Shown piece after piece: positions 32,703 through 40,664 of a stretch of 64,000 bases of DNA; positions within the stretch are counted from its first letter, which is position 1, and each line of letters opens with the position of its first letter. The stretch comes from Bin5 sp965204525 (lineage in GTDB: Bacteria; Chloroflexota; Anaerolineae; Caldilineales; Caldilineaceae), in NCBI GenBank assembly GCA_965204525.1, contig OZ241994.1:558001-622000 (forward strand). Direction: 5' to 3'. Below the pieces are notes generated by a model. That model was not told the origin of the DNA, did no database searches, and saw only the letters and a list, made by a program, of their open reading frames with translations. A program made the position numbers and the translations under genes.

Positions 32703-33737
32703 ATGAAAAACCTCCTGGTTACGGGCGGCGCCGGCTTTATCGGCTGTAACTTTATCCGCTACATCCTGAACTGCGAATCAGAACTGAACGTGACAGTTTT
32801 CGATAAACTGACCTACGCCGGCCGTCTCGAAAACCTTGCCTCGGTCAGTGAACGTTTCGGGGCTCGCTACCACTTCGTTGAGGGTGACATCTGCGACGCC
32901 GCCAAGGTGGAAGAAACGGTGGCAGTCCGTAATATCGACACCATCATAAATTTCGCCGCCGAAACCCACGTAGACAGGTCAATTCTCGATCCCGACGCCT
33001 TCGTAAAGACCGACGTTTACGGAACCTACGTGCTGCTGGAAGCAGCTCGCAAACTGGGAAATCTCCGCTTCCACCAGATCAGCACCGACGAAGTTTACGG
33101 CCACATCGCAGGCCGCCGCCGTTCGGTTGAGGACGACGCCCTGGCCCCCCGCAGCCCCTATTCCGCCAGTAAGGCCAGTGCCGACCTCTTCGTCAACGCC
33201 TACTGCATCACCTACGGCCTGCCCGTCACCATCAGCCGCGGCGCCAACAACATAGGACCCTACCAATACCCCGAAAAGGTCGTCCCCCTCTTCGTCACCA
33301 ACGCCCTCGAATCGATTCCTTTGCCCGTTTACGGCGACGGAAAACAGATGCGGGATTACCAGTACGTCGCCGATCACTGCGCCGCAATCTACCTCATCCT
33401 CAAGCGAGGCCGCATCGGCGAGTCATATAACATCGGTACCGGCAGCGAGATGACCAACCTTGCCATGGTAGAGATCCTGCTTGACGAGCTTGACAAGCCC
33501 CCCAGCCTCATCCAGCACGTCGAAGACCGGCTGGGACACGACCGCCGCTACAGCCTGGATGTAAGCAAGACTATGGCGTTGGGCTGGGAGCCGGACTACA
33601 CGCCCGAAGAAGCGATCCGCGCGACCGCCCGCTGGTACCGGGACAACCGCTGGTGGTGGCAACCGATCCGCGACGGAGAGTTCAAGGACTACTACGATAC
33701 AGTCTACGGAGAACGCAGAGAGCTCGACCTACGTTGA
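32703..33737 (+). CDS. rmlB: dTDP-glucose 4,6-dehydratase
   Basis: The 344-residue extended SDR has an N-terminal NAD loop GGAGFIG (8-14), the active-site segment STDEVYGHI (about 128-136) with the Asp-Glu pair, and the YSASKAS catalytic Tyr/Lys (about 158-164). It turns dTDP-glucose into dTDP-4-keto-6-deoxyglucose. GGGGAA precedes ATG 32703. It is separated from rmlA only by the hypothetical 29638 gene and the restriction-modification pair. rmlC and rmlD are not in this window. Confidence 0.95.
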   Translation: MKNLLVTGGAGFIGCNFIRYILNCESELNVTVFDKLTYAGRLENLASVSERFGARYHFVEGDICDAAKVEETVAVRNIDTIINFAAETHVDRSILDPDAFVKTDVYGTYVLLEAARKLGNLRFHQISTDEVYGHIAGRRRSVEDDALAPRSPYSASKASADLFVNAYCITYGLPVTISRGANNIGPYQYPEKVVPLFVTNALESIPLPVYGDGKQMRDYQYVADHCAAIYLILKRGRIGESYNIGTGSEMTNLAMVEILLDELDKPPSLIQHVEDRLGHDRRYSLDVSKTMALGWEPDYTPEEAIRATARWYRDNRWWWQPIRDGEFKDYYDTVYGERRELDLR

Positions 33738-34663
33738 TGAATCTCTCGTCGATTCGTCCAGGACGGTTGGAAGACCTGCCCGAGTTGCAGCGCTTGCACT
33801 CCGGAAGCCTGCGCAGCTACTACTACGATGACCTGGGTGACAGCGAGGAGTCAGAGCTGGTCAATGGGGTAAACGCAGTCCTGGTCGACCGGCATACAAA
33901 GAAACTGAAGGGATTTGTCGCCTTCGACCGCGTCTGGCGCTCGCAGGCCCTGCCTGACTCGGCGCCGTCCAAAGTTCCTCTGCGGGCCGCTGCGATTTCG
34001 TCTGCCGGGGCGGCTGCGCGTTCGCAATTTCGTGCGCTCTTCGAACACACGCGTCAGCAGCTCCCGCCGCAATCCCAGGGCTATCTCTTCTACGCGCTTA
34101 CCGAACAAGGCTGGCTCCGGGCAAGCCTGAAGGAATCCGGTTTCGACCAATACGATGCAGTCCGATTCTATGAACGCAAGTCTCGTGCCGTCGAACCAGT
34201 TTTACAGCCGGCCGCCTTGCGTCCGGCTCGGCCATCCGACCTGCCCCAACTGGCCAAGTTGGACGCCGCGGCCTTCGAACCCCTGTGGCACATGGGAGTG
34301 ACCGAACTGCAGCAACTGCATCGCGACTGTCGCATTGAAATCGCTGAAGTGGCGCAGATGACGGTGGGATACTCAGCTCTTCGCCTGGTTTCGGATGGAT
34401 CACCGCGAGGATTCGGGTCAGCCCAGCTTGTGCGTCTCGCCGTTCACCCAGGGGCTCAGACAAGAGGAATAGGTCGCCAGCTGCTGGTAGCAAGCCTTTG
34501 CCACGCTACCCATCTGAGAATCAATCGCGTCTTTCTCAACACGCAGGAAAGCAATACGCCCTCCCAGAACCTCTACGAATCACTCCAATTTCGAAGGCGC
34601 GGCCGCCCGGTACCCGTATTTGTCAACCGAGTAAGACAGCGTCAGGCTCAGCAGTTCACTTGA
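33737..34663 (+). CDS. Tandem-GNAT acetyltransferase
   Basis: The 308-residue protein begins at ATG 33737, which shares a base with the rmlB stop (TGATG). It has two GNAT-like halves. The N-terminal one (about 1-150) is degenerate, with IRPGRLEDLPELQRLHSGS but no clear CoA loop. The C-terminal one (about 170-305) has LRPARPSDLPQLAKLD and an intact acetyl-CoA loop VRLAVHPGAQTRGIGRQLL, then NTPSQNLYESLQF. The substrate is unknown. Coupling to rmlB could mean an N-acetylated amino sugar, but no aminotransferase is nearby. Confidence 0.82.
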   Translation: MNLSSIRPGRLEDLPELQRLHSGSLRSYYYDDLGDSEESELVNGVNAVLVDRHTKKLKGFVAFDRVWRSQALPDSAPSKVPLRAAAISSAGAAARSQFRALFEHTRQQLPPQSQGYLFYALTEQGWLRASLKESGFDQYDAVRFYERKSRAVEPVLQPAALRPARPSDLPQLAKLDAAAFEPLWHMGVTELQQLHRDCRIEIAEVAQMTVGYSALRLVSDGSPRGFGSAQLVRLAVHPGAQTRGIGRQLLVASLCHATHLRINRVFLNTQESNTPSQNLYESLQFRRRGRPVPVFVNRVRQRQAQQFT

Positions 34664-34805
34664 TAGGACTCGCTCTATTGTCCAGAAACAGTAGTTCATA
34701 TTCTGTGCTTTCCCGCCTAATCGTCTTTGGCCTCGAAAACACAGTTTGGCTATTCCCCTTGCCAGACACGCCATTGAGCAGTTCGATTCCAGGAGGCATG
34801 CGGAC

Positions 34806-35834
34806 TTGACAGTTACTGCCCGCAGACTCTATCAACACCTGATCTTCGTTGCGACGCTCTATCTCCTCCTGCTCGCCGTCGGTAGCGGTGGATACATATT
34901 GATCGAGGGCTGGCCGTGGACCGACAGTGTCTACATGACTGTCATTACTATCAGTACAGTTGGATTCGGCGAGATTCGGCCGCTTTCCCCCATAGGCCGC
35001 GTATTCACCGGCGGATTGATAGTTCTTGGCGTCAGTACGACCGCCTATGCCATTAGCACTCTGGCTGACGTTATCGTTGCAGGTGACTTCCGCAGCCTCA
35101 TATGGAGAAGACGTATGCAGAATCGGATCGATAAAATGAACGGACATTTCATCGTATGTGGTTACGGTCGCGTGGGCGAGCAGGTCGTAAATGAACTCCT
35201 GGCAAACAAAGTTTCGCTCGTGGTAATCGAAATCCTGGCAACGCTGGGGCCGGACTTGGAGAACTTGGGCGTGATTCCCGTTGAAGGCAACGCGACCGAC
35301 GATGCCGCCCTCATTCAAGCCGGAATCGAGCGAGCATCCGGGATCTGCTGCTGCCTTCCCAACGACTCGGACAACGTTTATGTGGTCCTGACCGCACGCG
35401 CCCTGAGCCCTGAGCTCACGATAATATCTCGTGCAAACAGCTTTGAGAGCGAGCGCAAACTGCAGATTGCCGGCGTTGACCATGTAATCAATCCCTATGT
35501 CACGAGCGGCCGCCGTATGGCGCGCCAACTTATTCATCCCAACATCCTGGAGTTCATGGACGTTGTAATGCACCGCGACGAAGTCGACATCCTGATCGAG
35601 GACATCGGAGTAAGCGAACGATCTTCGCTGCGCGATCGGACCATCGCCGACACCGAAGTGCGAAAACGGTTGGGAGCCAATATCCTGGCCGTTCGGCGCC
35701 CCGATGGCGAGACTATCGTCAACCCGAGCGTGGAGTTTTCTCTCCGCGCCGGCGACACACTGATCGCCATGGGAACACCTGAACAGCTCGATCTCCTGGC
35801 CACCGAAGCGGAAGACCGAAAGAACCAAAGCTAG
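34806..35834 (+). CDS. Potassium channel protein with TrkA-N/TrkA-C (RCK) domains
   Basis: The 342-residue protein is a two-helix K+ channel subunit: first helix about 10-33, pore with selectivity filter TVGFGE (51-56), second helix about 66-88. A cytoplasmic RCK domain follows with the nucleotide loop VCGYGRVGEQV (about 116-126), and a TrkA-C domain (about 255-335). The start is TTG 34806, 9 bases after AGGAGG (34791-34796); an upstream in-frame ATG at 34746 lacks a ribosome-binding site. It should form a tetrameric, ligand-gated channel. Confidence 0.92.
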   Translation: MTVTARRLYQHLIFVATLYLLLLAVGSGGYILIEGWPWTDSVYMTVITISTVGFGEIRPLSPIGRVFTGGLIVLGVSTTAYAISTLADVIVAGDFRSLIWRRRMQNRIDKMNGHFIVCGYGRVGEQVVNELLANKVSLVVIEILATLGPDLENLGVIPVEGNATDDAALIQAGIERASGICCCLPNDSDNVYVVLTARALSPELTIISRANSFESERKLQIAGVDHVINPYVTSGRRMARQLIHPNILEFMDVVMHRDEVDILIEDIGVSERSSLRDRTIADTEVRKRLGANILAVRRPDGETIVNPSVEFSLRAGDTLIAMGTPEQLDLLATEAEDRKNQS

Positions 35835-36094
35835 CGGAGACGGACTCCGCGCTGTGTATAGCTACAGACCCACATTACGCCAGCCGTGCCATGTTCGTCT
35901 GCTGACACCGAAGCCACCGATACGGTGAACTCCCTTTACTCCGATGGGTTCGCCTTCCGCCCATGTGTCCGCTCAGGAACAACCTGAAATCTGCTGCCTG
36001 ACTCATTGAAGAGCGAATCAGCCGGGCAAGTCACCGCATCCAAATAGGTCCTGAACACAATCGGGGATTCAGCAGGGAGAAGCGAGAAACGCCA
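35835..36094. other. Intergenic region between channel gene and recO
   Basis: 260 bp without a supported gene. Neither strand shows a credible frame, and I see no strong terminator or promoter. Confidence 0.4.
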
Positions 36095-36973
36095 GTGGCC
36101 GACCGAAGCCGGTCCTACCGAACAAGGGCCTTGATACTGCGGAGACGAAACTACAGCGACGCGGACCGGATACTGACCGTCTTCACGCCCCGCATGGGCA
36201 AACGCATGCTCATCGCCAAAGGGTCGCGCAAGACAACTAGCCGTCAGGCCGGGCACCTGGAGCTCTTCAGCCACGCCAATCTCCAGGTTGCGCAGGCCCG
36301 CACTTGGGACATCATTACCGAGAGCGCAACCGTAGAGAGCTTTCTGCAGCTGCGCAAAGACCTCGACAGCATCAGCCGGGCCGCATACATTTGCGAGCTG
36401 GTTGACGCCTTCACCGCCGAAGACGATGACTACGAGCCGGTGTGGGAGCTCCTTCTGCTTTGTCTGAGAGAACTGGACGGCGCTTCGGACGACGCAGCAA
36501 GGTTGGATCTGCTGTTGCGCTGGTTTGAGCTGAAACTCCTGCGCCTGATGGGTTTTCAGCCCGAACTGTTCGCCTGTCTGGGCTGCGGGGATGATCTGCA
36601 ACCAGTGGAAAACTTTCTGCAACTAAACGCCGGCGGTGTCTTCTGCCCCAATTGCGGCCGAGCACTGCGCGGCGCAGAGCCGATTAACCCCTCTACGCTC
36701 AGGATTCTGCGCCATCTTTCCCGCAACCAATGGCACTCGTTGCGAGGCCTCCGAATTGGACGAACCACGGCCCTGGCGGCGGAGAGCGTTTTGCAGCGCT
36801 ACCTCGTGACCACTCTCGAGCGCCGCTTGAAGTCCACCGACTTCATATATCGCTTGCGCCAGGTCCCGGCGGAGAGAACTGGCAACGGAGAGCCCGCAAC
36901 CCGTTCGGCCGCCGGACGCGACAGTCGCCGTCCACTCGATGCAGGGAACTCATACAGTGAGGCAGACCGGTGA
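36095..36973 (+). CDS. recO: DNA repair protein RecO
   Basis: The 292-residue protein of the RecFOR pathway loads RecA at gaps. The N-terminal OB fold shows YRTRALILRRRNYSDADRILTVFTPRMGK. The central helical domain (about 85-165) is followed by a zinc-finger-like part CLGCGDD...FCPNCGRAL (about 167-190), as in many RecO proteins. The C-terminal tail of ~40 residues is Arg/Gly-rich and probably disordered. The start is GTG 36095. The stop overlaps the start of the next gene. Confidence 0.92.
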   Translation: MADRSRSYRTRALILRRRNYSDADRILTVFTPRMGKRMLIAKGSRKTTSRQAGHLELFSHANLQVAQARTWDIITESATVESFLQLRKDLDSISRAAYICELVDAFTAEDDDYEPVWELLLLCLRELDGASDDAARLDLLLRWFELKLLRLMGFQPELFACLGCGDDLQPVENFLQLNAGGVFCPNCGRALRGAEPINPSTLRILRHLSRNQWHSLRGLRIGRTTALAAESVLQRYLVTTLERRLKSTDFIYRLRQVPAERTGNGEPATRSAAGRDSRRPLDAGNSYSEADR

Positions 36974-37623
36974 AGCTGATTCGCGCGGCTCGGATTGCCG
37001 GCATTACTGCTCTCGCCGCCGGAATCTATTCTCTCCTCGTGCTCAGACCGTTCTATCTCCAGTCGGTCCAAGTGCAACAGGCGTCGCGGTTGACCGAAGA
37101 TTCCATCTGGCAGTGGCGACTTGGGGGGTGGCTCTGGCTGCTGACTATCTTTGCGTGGATGATCTTGCTAGTGGCTTTGAAGCACTATTACTCGCCCGTT
37201 CACCGGATTAGCACCTCGCTCCAGTCCGGGCTGGTCGTCGTCGGTGCAACTCTTCTGATCGTCAGTGTCCTGGCCGGGATGAACCGCTTTGGGCTTACTG
37301 AAATATTGAGCGACGGCCATCCTGTCGAGACGTTCGGCATCTACCTGAATCTCGTAGAGCACTTCGCCTTAACCACTCTTGGAGCAGGGCTGCTAATGGG
37401 GGGAGGCGTCACGACCTGGATCTGCATCGATCTTGTTGTTTTGAACAAGCTGCCGACATCCTGGATGGTACCCGGCGCAGTCGCCGGTGTTCTGTCGCTT
37501 CTCTCTCCCTTTCTGATTCCGGAGCTCAGGCATCTGCTGATCGCGCTTCTCGCCTATTTTGTCTGGTGCTCGATTCTGGGCCTGAGGGTCTCGTTGCCCT
37601 CGGCCTACCCCGACCTCGAATAG
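36970..37623 (+). CDS. Integral membrane protein, hypothetical
   Basis: The 217-residue protein has about six hydrophobic segments (about 10-27, 50-70, 83-103, 125-148, 158-178 and 185-207) and short polar loops. It starts at GTG 36970, overlapping the recO stop by 4 bp, so it is probably co-translated with recO. No conserved motif is visible, and the link to DNA repair is only positional. Confidence 0.65.
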   Translation: MKLIRAARIAGITALAAGIYSLLVLRPFYLQSVQVQQASRLTEDSIWQWRLGGWLWLLTIFAWMILLVALKHYYSPVHRISTSLQSGLVVVGATLLIVSVLAGMNRFGLTEILSDGHPVETFGIYLNLVEHFALTTLGAGLLMGGGVTTWICIDLVVLNKLPTSWMVPGAVAGVLSLLSPFLIPELRHLLIALLAYFVWCSILGLRVSLPSAYPDLE

Positions 37624-37656
37624 CTGAAGCCTGTGGCAGACAGTGCGCCGGAGCGC

Positions 37657-39777
37657 CTAGGTGGATTTCATCGTCAACATCCGCAGCCCGTTGACGACTA
37701 CGATGAGCGTGCTGCCTTCATGGCCCAGCACGCCTATTGGGAGGGGCAGTCTGAATCCAGGAACCAGCAGAGGAGCGACGACAGTCAGTGCGACCAAAGC
37801 AAGAATCACCGCTACCGAAAAATAGAGGTTCTGACGCACAATATCACTCGCACGCCTGCTCAGGCGCAGCATAAAGGGAAGCTTGCCAAGGTCGTCGGAC
37901 ATAAGTACTACGTCGGCCGTCTCCAAGGCAACATCCGTGCCCGCGCCGCCCATCGCAATCCCGAGGCTGGAAGTCGCCATCGCCGGCGCGTCGTTCACCC
38001 CATCTCCAATCATTCCAACGGAGCCGGACTTCACAAATTTTTCTACAATTTCAACCTTTTCCCCCGGCAGCAGGTCGGCATAGACGTCCTCCACGCCGAT
38101 CTGGTCAGCGACGGCAGCCGCCACGTCGCGATTGTCACCGGTCAGCATCGCCATACGGTCGATACCGAGCTCCTTAAGGGCCTCTATCGTATCAGCCGCA
38201 CCAGCTCGAACCGTATCCGCCACGGCCAGAAACCCGACCACGTCACAGTCCCTGTCGGTCGCGCCCAGAAACTTGCTGTCGACCAGACTGTCGCCGTTTC
38301 CGTTCGCATGTCCCCTGTCGATGGCGTCCGTTGCGATGCTGCGCCGCACTACGAGAATGGCCGTTTTGCCTTTCTCCTGCAACCGTCGGCCAATCATTCG
38401 GATGGAAGGCGGCAGGTCCATTTCCTCGCTCTCAAACTGCTTGTCGTTGCCGATGGAAACCAACTCCTGGCCGGCGCCGCGCGCGTAAACGGCCTGAACG
38501 CCATGCCCAGCGATGCCGCGAAAGTCCCGCGGCGACTCATATGGCAAGTCCATTTCCTGCGCTCGCCTCACGACCGCCTGAGCTATCGGATGCTCACTGA
38601 GACTTTCGGCGCCGGCGGCAATCGAGATGAGCTCCTTCTCGGTGTAACCGTTTAAGGGTACGACGTCGGTCAGTTGGGGTCTGCCGTTGGTCAGAGTACC
38701 GGTCTTGTCAAAAGCGAGCATATCAAGACCGGCCGCCTTTTCGAGGTATGCCCCTCCTTTAAACAGAATCCCCTCACGCGCTGCTGCGGCGATTGCGCTC
38801 AGGATCGATGCAGGCGTACTGATGATGAGCGCGCAGGGGCTCGCAACCACAAGAAGTGTAATCGCCCGGTAGATTGTCTGGTTGATCGGTTCGTCCGTGA
38901 ACAGTACAGGCACAATTGCCGCCAGAACTGTAGCCCCTAACACGATCAGCGTATATGGCTGACTGAACCTGTCGATAAGCCGTTGCGTCGGGGCAGCGTT
39001 GTTCTGGGCCTCCTGGACGAGGCCGATAATCTTGCTGATGGTGCTCTCCGATGCCAATTTGGTCACTTGCAGTTCCAGCGCGCCGCTTCCGTTGATCGTT
39101 CCCGAAAAAACAGGATCCCCAATCCCCTTGTAGACTGGGATGCTCTCTCCAGTAATCGGACTCTGGTCTACCGTGCTTGATCCCAGTAACACCGAGCCGT
39201 CAACCGGCATCCGCTCGCCCGGCCTTACGACAACCACGTCACCAACAGACAGTTCCTCAACGCCGATCTCTACCTCCTCGCCGTCTCGCAGAACGCGCGC
39301 CGTGTCAGGCCGCAATTCTGCCAGCCCGGTAATCGCCTGTCGAGTCCGTTCAGACGCAAACGATTCCAGCGCGCCGCTCAAGGTAAACAGAAAGAGAAGC
39401 AAGGCGCCCTCCTCCCATTCACCGATCAGCGCCGCACCCAAGGCCGCCGCCACCATCAGGAGGTCAATGTTGAAAACTCCGCAGCATGCATTGGCCAGCG
39501 CCACCTTTGCTCCGGAGTATCCCCCCGCGCCGTACGCAACCAGTGCAAAGACGACCGCCGCCCAAGCCGGCAGCAGACCGCTGACAGAGCCGCCTAACCA
39601 TCCCATCAGCAAGGCGACAAGTGTTATCGAAGCAAGTATCAGCTCAGGATTTCCTCGCCAGAAAGCTGGCGAAAGCGGCGACAAAGACCGTAGGCTGAAC
39701 TGAGGCGGCCCGCCTTCCCCCGTCACCATCGCTTGATCAAATGAACCGGTGGCCATACTTTCCACCCTTCTACTCAC
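37657..39777 (-). CDS. P1B-type heavy-metal ATPase (Zn/Cd/Co class)
   Basis: The 706-residue metal pump has membrane helices from about 45, the TGES loop (209-212), membrane metal motif SPC (313-315) in VVASPCALIISTPA, phosphorylation site DKTGTLT (357-363), the SEHP histidine pair (near 394), TGDN and GDGVNDAPA, and the final helix with GHEGSTLIVVVNGLRML. SPC and the STLIVVxNGLR end point to the zinc/cadmium/cobalt ZntA-CadA or ZosA group, not copper. There is no N-terminal CxxC metal-binding domain. It overlaps the upstream Fur-family gene by 4 bp, so the two form an operon. Confidence 0.93.
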   Translation of the reverse strand: MSRRVESMATGSFDQAMVTGEGGPPQFSLRSLSPLSPAFWRGNPELILASITLVALLMGWLGGSVSGLLPAWAAVVFALVAYGAGGYSGAKVALANACCGVFNIDLLMVAAALGAALIGEWEEGALLLFLFTLSGALESFASERTRQAITGLAELRPDTARVLRDGEEVEIGVEELSVGDVVVVRPGERMPVDGSVLLGSSTVDQSPITGESIPVYKGIGDPVFSGTINGSGALELQVTKLASESTISKIIGLVQEAQNNAAPTQRLIDRFSQPYTLIVLGATVLAAIVPVLFTDEPINQTIYRAITLLVVASPCALIISTPASILSAIAAAAREGILFKGGAYLEKAAGLDMLAFDKTGTLTNGRPQLTDVVPLNGYTEKELISIAAGAESLSEHPIAQAVVRRAQEMDLPYESPRDFRGIAGHGVQAVYARGAGQELVSIGNDKQFESEEMDLPPSIRMIGRRLQEKGKTAILVVRRSIATDAIDRGHANGNGDSLVDSKFLGATDRDCDVVGFLAVADTVRAGAADTIEALKELGIDRMAMLTGDNRDVAAAVADQIGVEDVYADLLPGEKVEIVEKFVKSGSVGMIGDGVNDAPAMATSSLGIAMGGAGTDVALETADVVLMSDDLGKLPFMLRLSRRASDIVRQNLYFSVAVILALVALTVVAPLLVPGFRLPLPIGVLGHEGSTLIVVVNGLRMLTMKST

Positions 39778-40295
39778 AGTTCACTGCTGGAATCGCCGGC
39801 AATTCCTCTTGACCCGGCTGCCTTCCCCGATGTCCGTCCTGCCCGTGCCCGCAGCCTTCTTCCAATCTCCTGGCGTTTGGCCTTCTGACAAGCAGGACAG
39901 AATCCGGTAACCTGCACCTGGAGCGTGGTCGCCCTGAATCCTGTATCATGAAAGATATTGTCCATCAGGACATCGGGCGCGAGTGTGTCCTGCAGGTCAG
40001 AAATCTGATGGCATCGCAGACAGACCAAATTGACGTGTGGGTCGGGATCCGTCTCGTAATGCGTATGCTCAGTACCTGCACTGATCTCAACGATGGCACC
40101 TAGGTCCCGCAATGTGTTGAGCGTATTGTAGACCGTGGCCTGGCTGATTTCCGGATGCATCTCTCGCACAGCTTCGAAGACCTGAGAAGTCGTTGGGTGA
40201 ATCTTTGTGCAGGCAAGATACTCGCATACGGCAACCCGCTGGCTCGTAACCCGCAAACCAGCGCGCCGAAGTGTGTCGATAAACCGTGCTGCCAT
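39774..40295 (-). CDS. Fur/PerR/Zur-family metal regulator
   Basis: The 173-residue regulator starts at ATG 40295, which matches the family N-terminus (MAARFIDTLRRAGLRVTSQR). The winged helix has HPTTSQVFEAVREMHPEISQATVYNTLNTL (33-62). The dimerisation domain has HTHYETDPDPHVNLVCLRC, with the structural zinc pairs C92/C95 and C133/C136. The His/Asp-rich sensor segment (H77, H79, D85, H87) could suit PerR or Zur. A ~35-residue basic tail is extra. Co-transcription with the P-type ATPase suggests control of a Zn, Co or Fe efflux pump; which metal is unknown. Confidence 0.9.
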   Translation of the reverse strand: MAARFIDTLRRAGLRVTSQRVAVCEYLACTKIHPTTSQVFEAVREMHPEISQATVYNTLNTLRDLGAIVEISAGTEHTHYETDPDPHVNLVCLRCHQISDLQDTLAPDVLMDNIFHDTGFRATTLQVQVTGFCPACQKAKRQEIGRRLRARAGRTSGKAAGSRGIAGDSSSEL

Positions 40296-40376
40296 ACCTG
40301 GATACCTCGCAAGAATTAGAATCACCCTAAACAGCAATGCATGTAGTGTATGCCTGTTCCTCGGCTTTGTCAAGTC

Positions 40377-40389
40377 TTATTTAGAATAA
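40377..40389. promoter_or_regulatory. Candidate Fur/PerR-type operator
   Basis: TTATTTAGAATAA is a 5+3+5 inverted repeat 82 bp upstream of the Fur-family start. It resembles the outer halves of PerR-type boxes (TTATAATnATTATAA). Autoregulation of the fur-ATPase operon would be expected. Confidence 0.4.
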
Positions 40390-40664
40390 TTCCAGGTAAA
40401 TCAGCTGTGTGCAGTCCACCAGACTCCTTTGCACCGCAGCAATAACAGTTTTCTAATGTTTCTCAAAGGTGGTGCTGATGCAGAAATGGTTTACTATTAG
40501 GATGTCCCGTCCAGTCTTGCACGCGCTCACTTGACTTGGACCGACCCTTTCGGCGTGGCAATGCGGGACCTGCTTTCAGAATACGCTGAACAGTGGACGG
40601 CAGCTTCTGGTGAATTCACTCTCCAGTTGCTGAAAACCACTCTCAAATGCCGGGAAAAACCACA

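Noticed and set aside
40296..40664. CIRCE or CtsR operator ahead of clpC
   Set aside because: No TTAGCACTC-N9-GAGTGCTAA or tandem heptad repeat could be found; only the Fur-type inverted repeat is visible.
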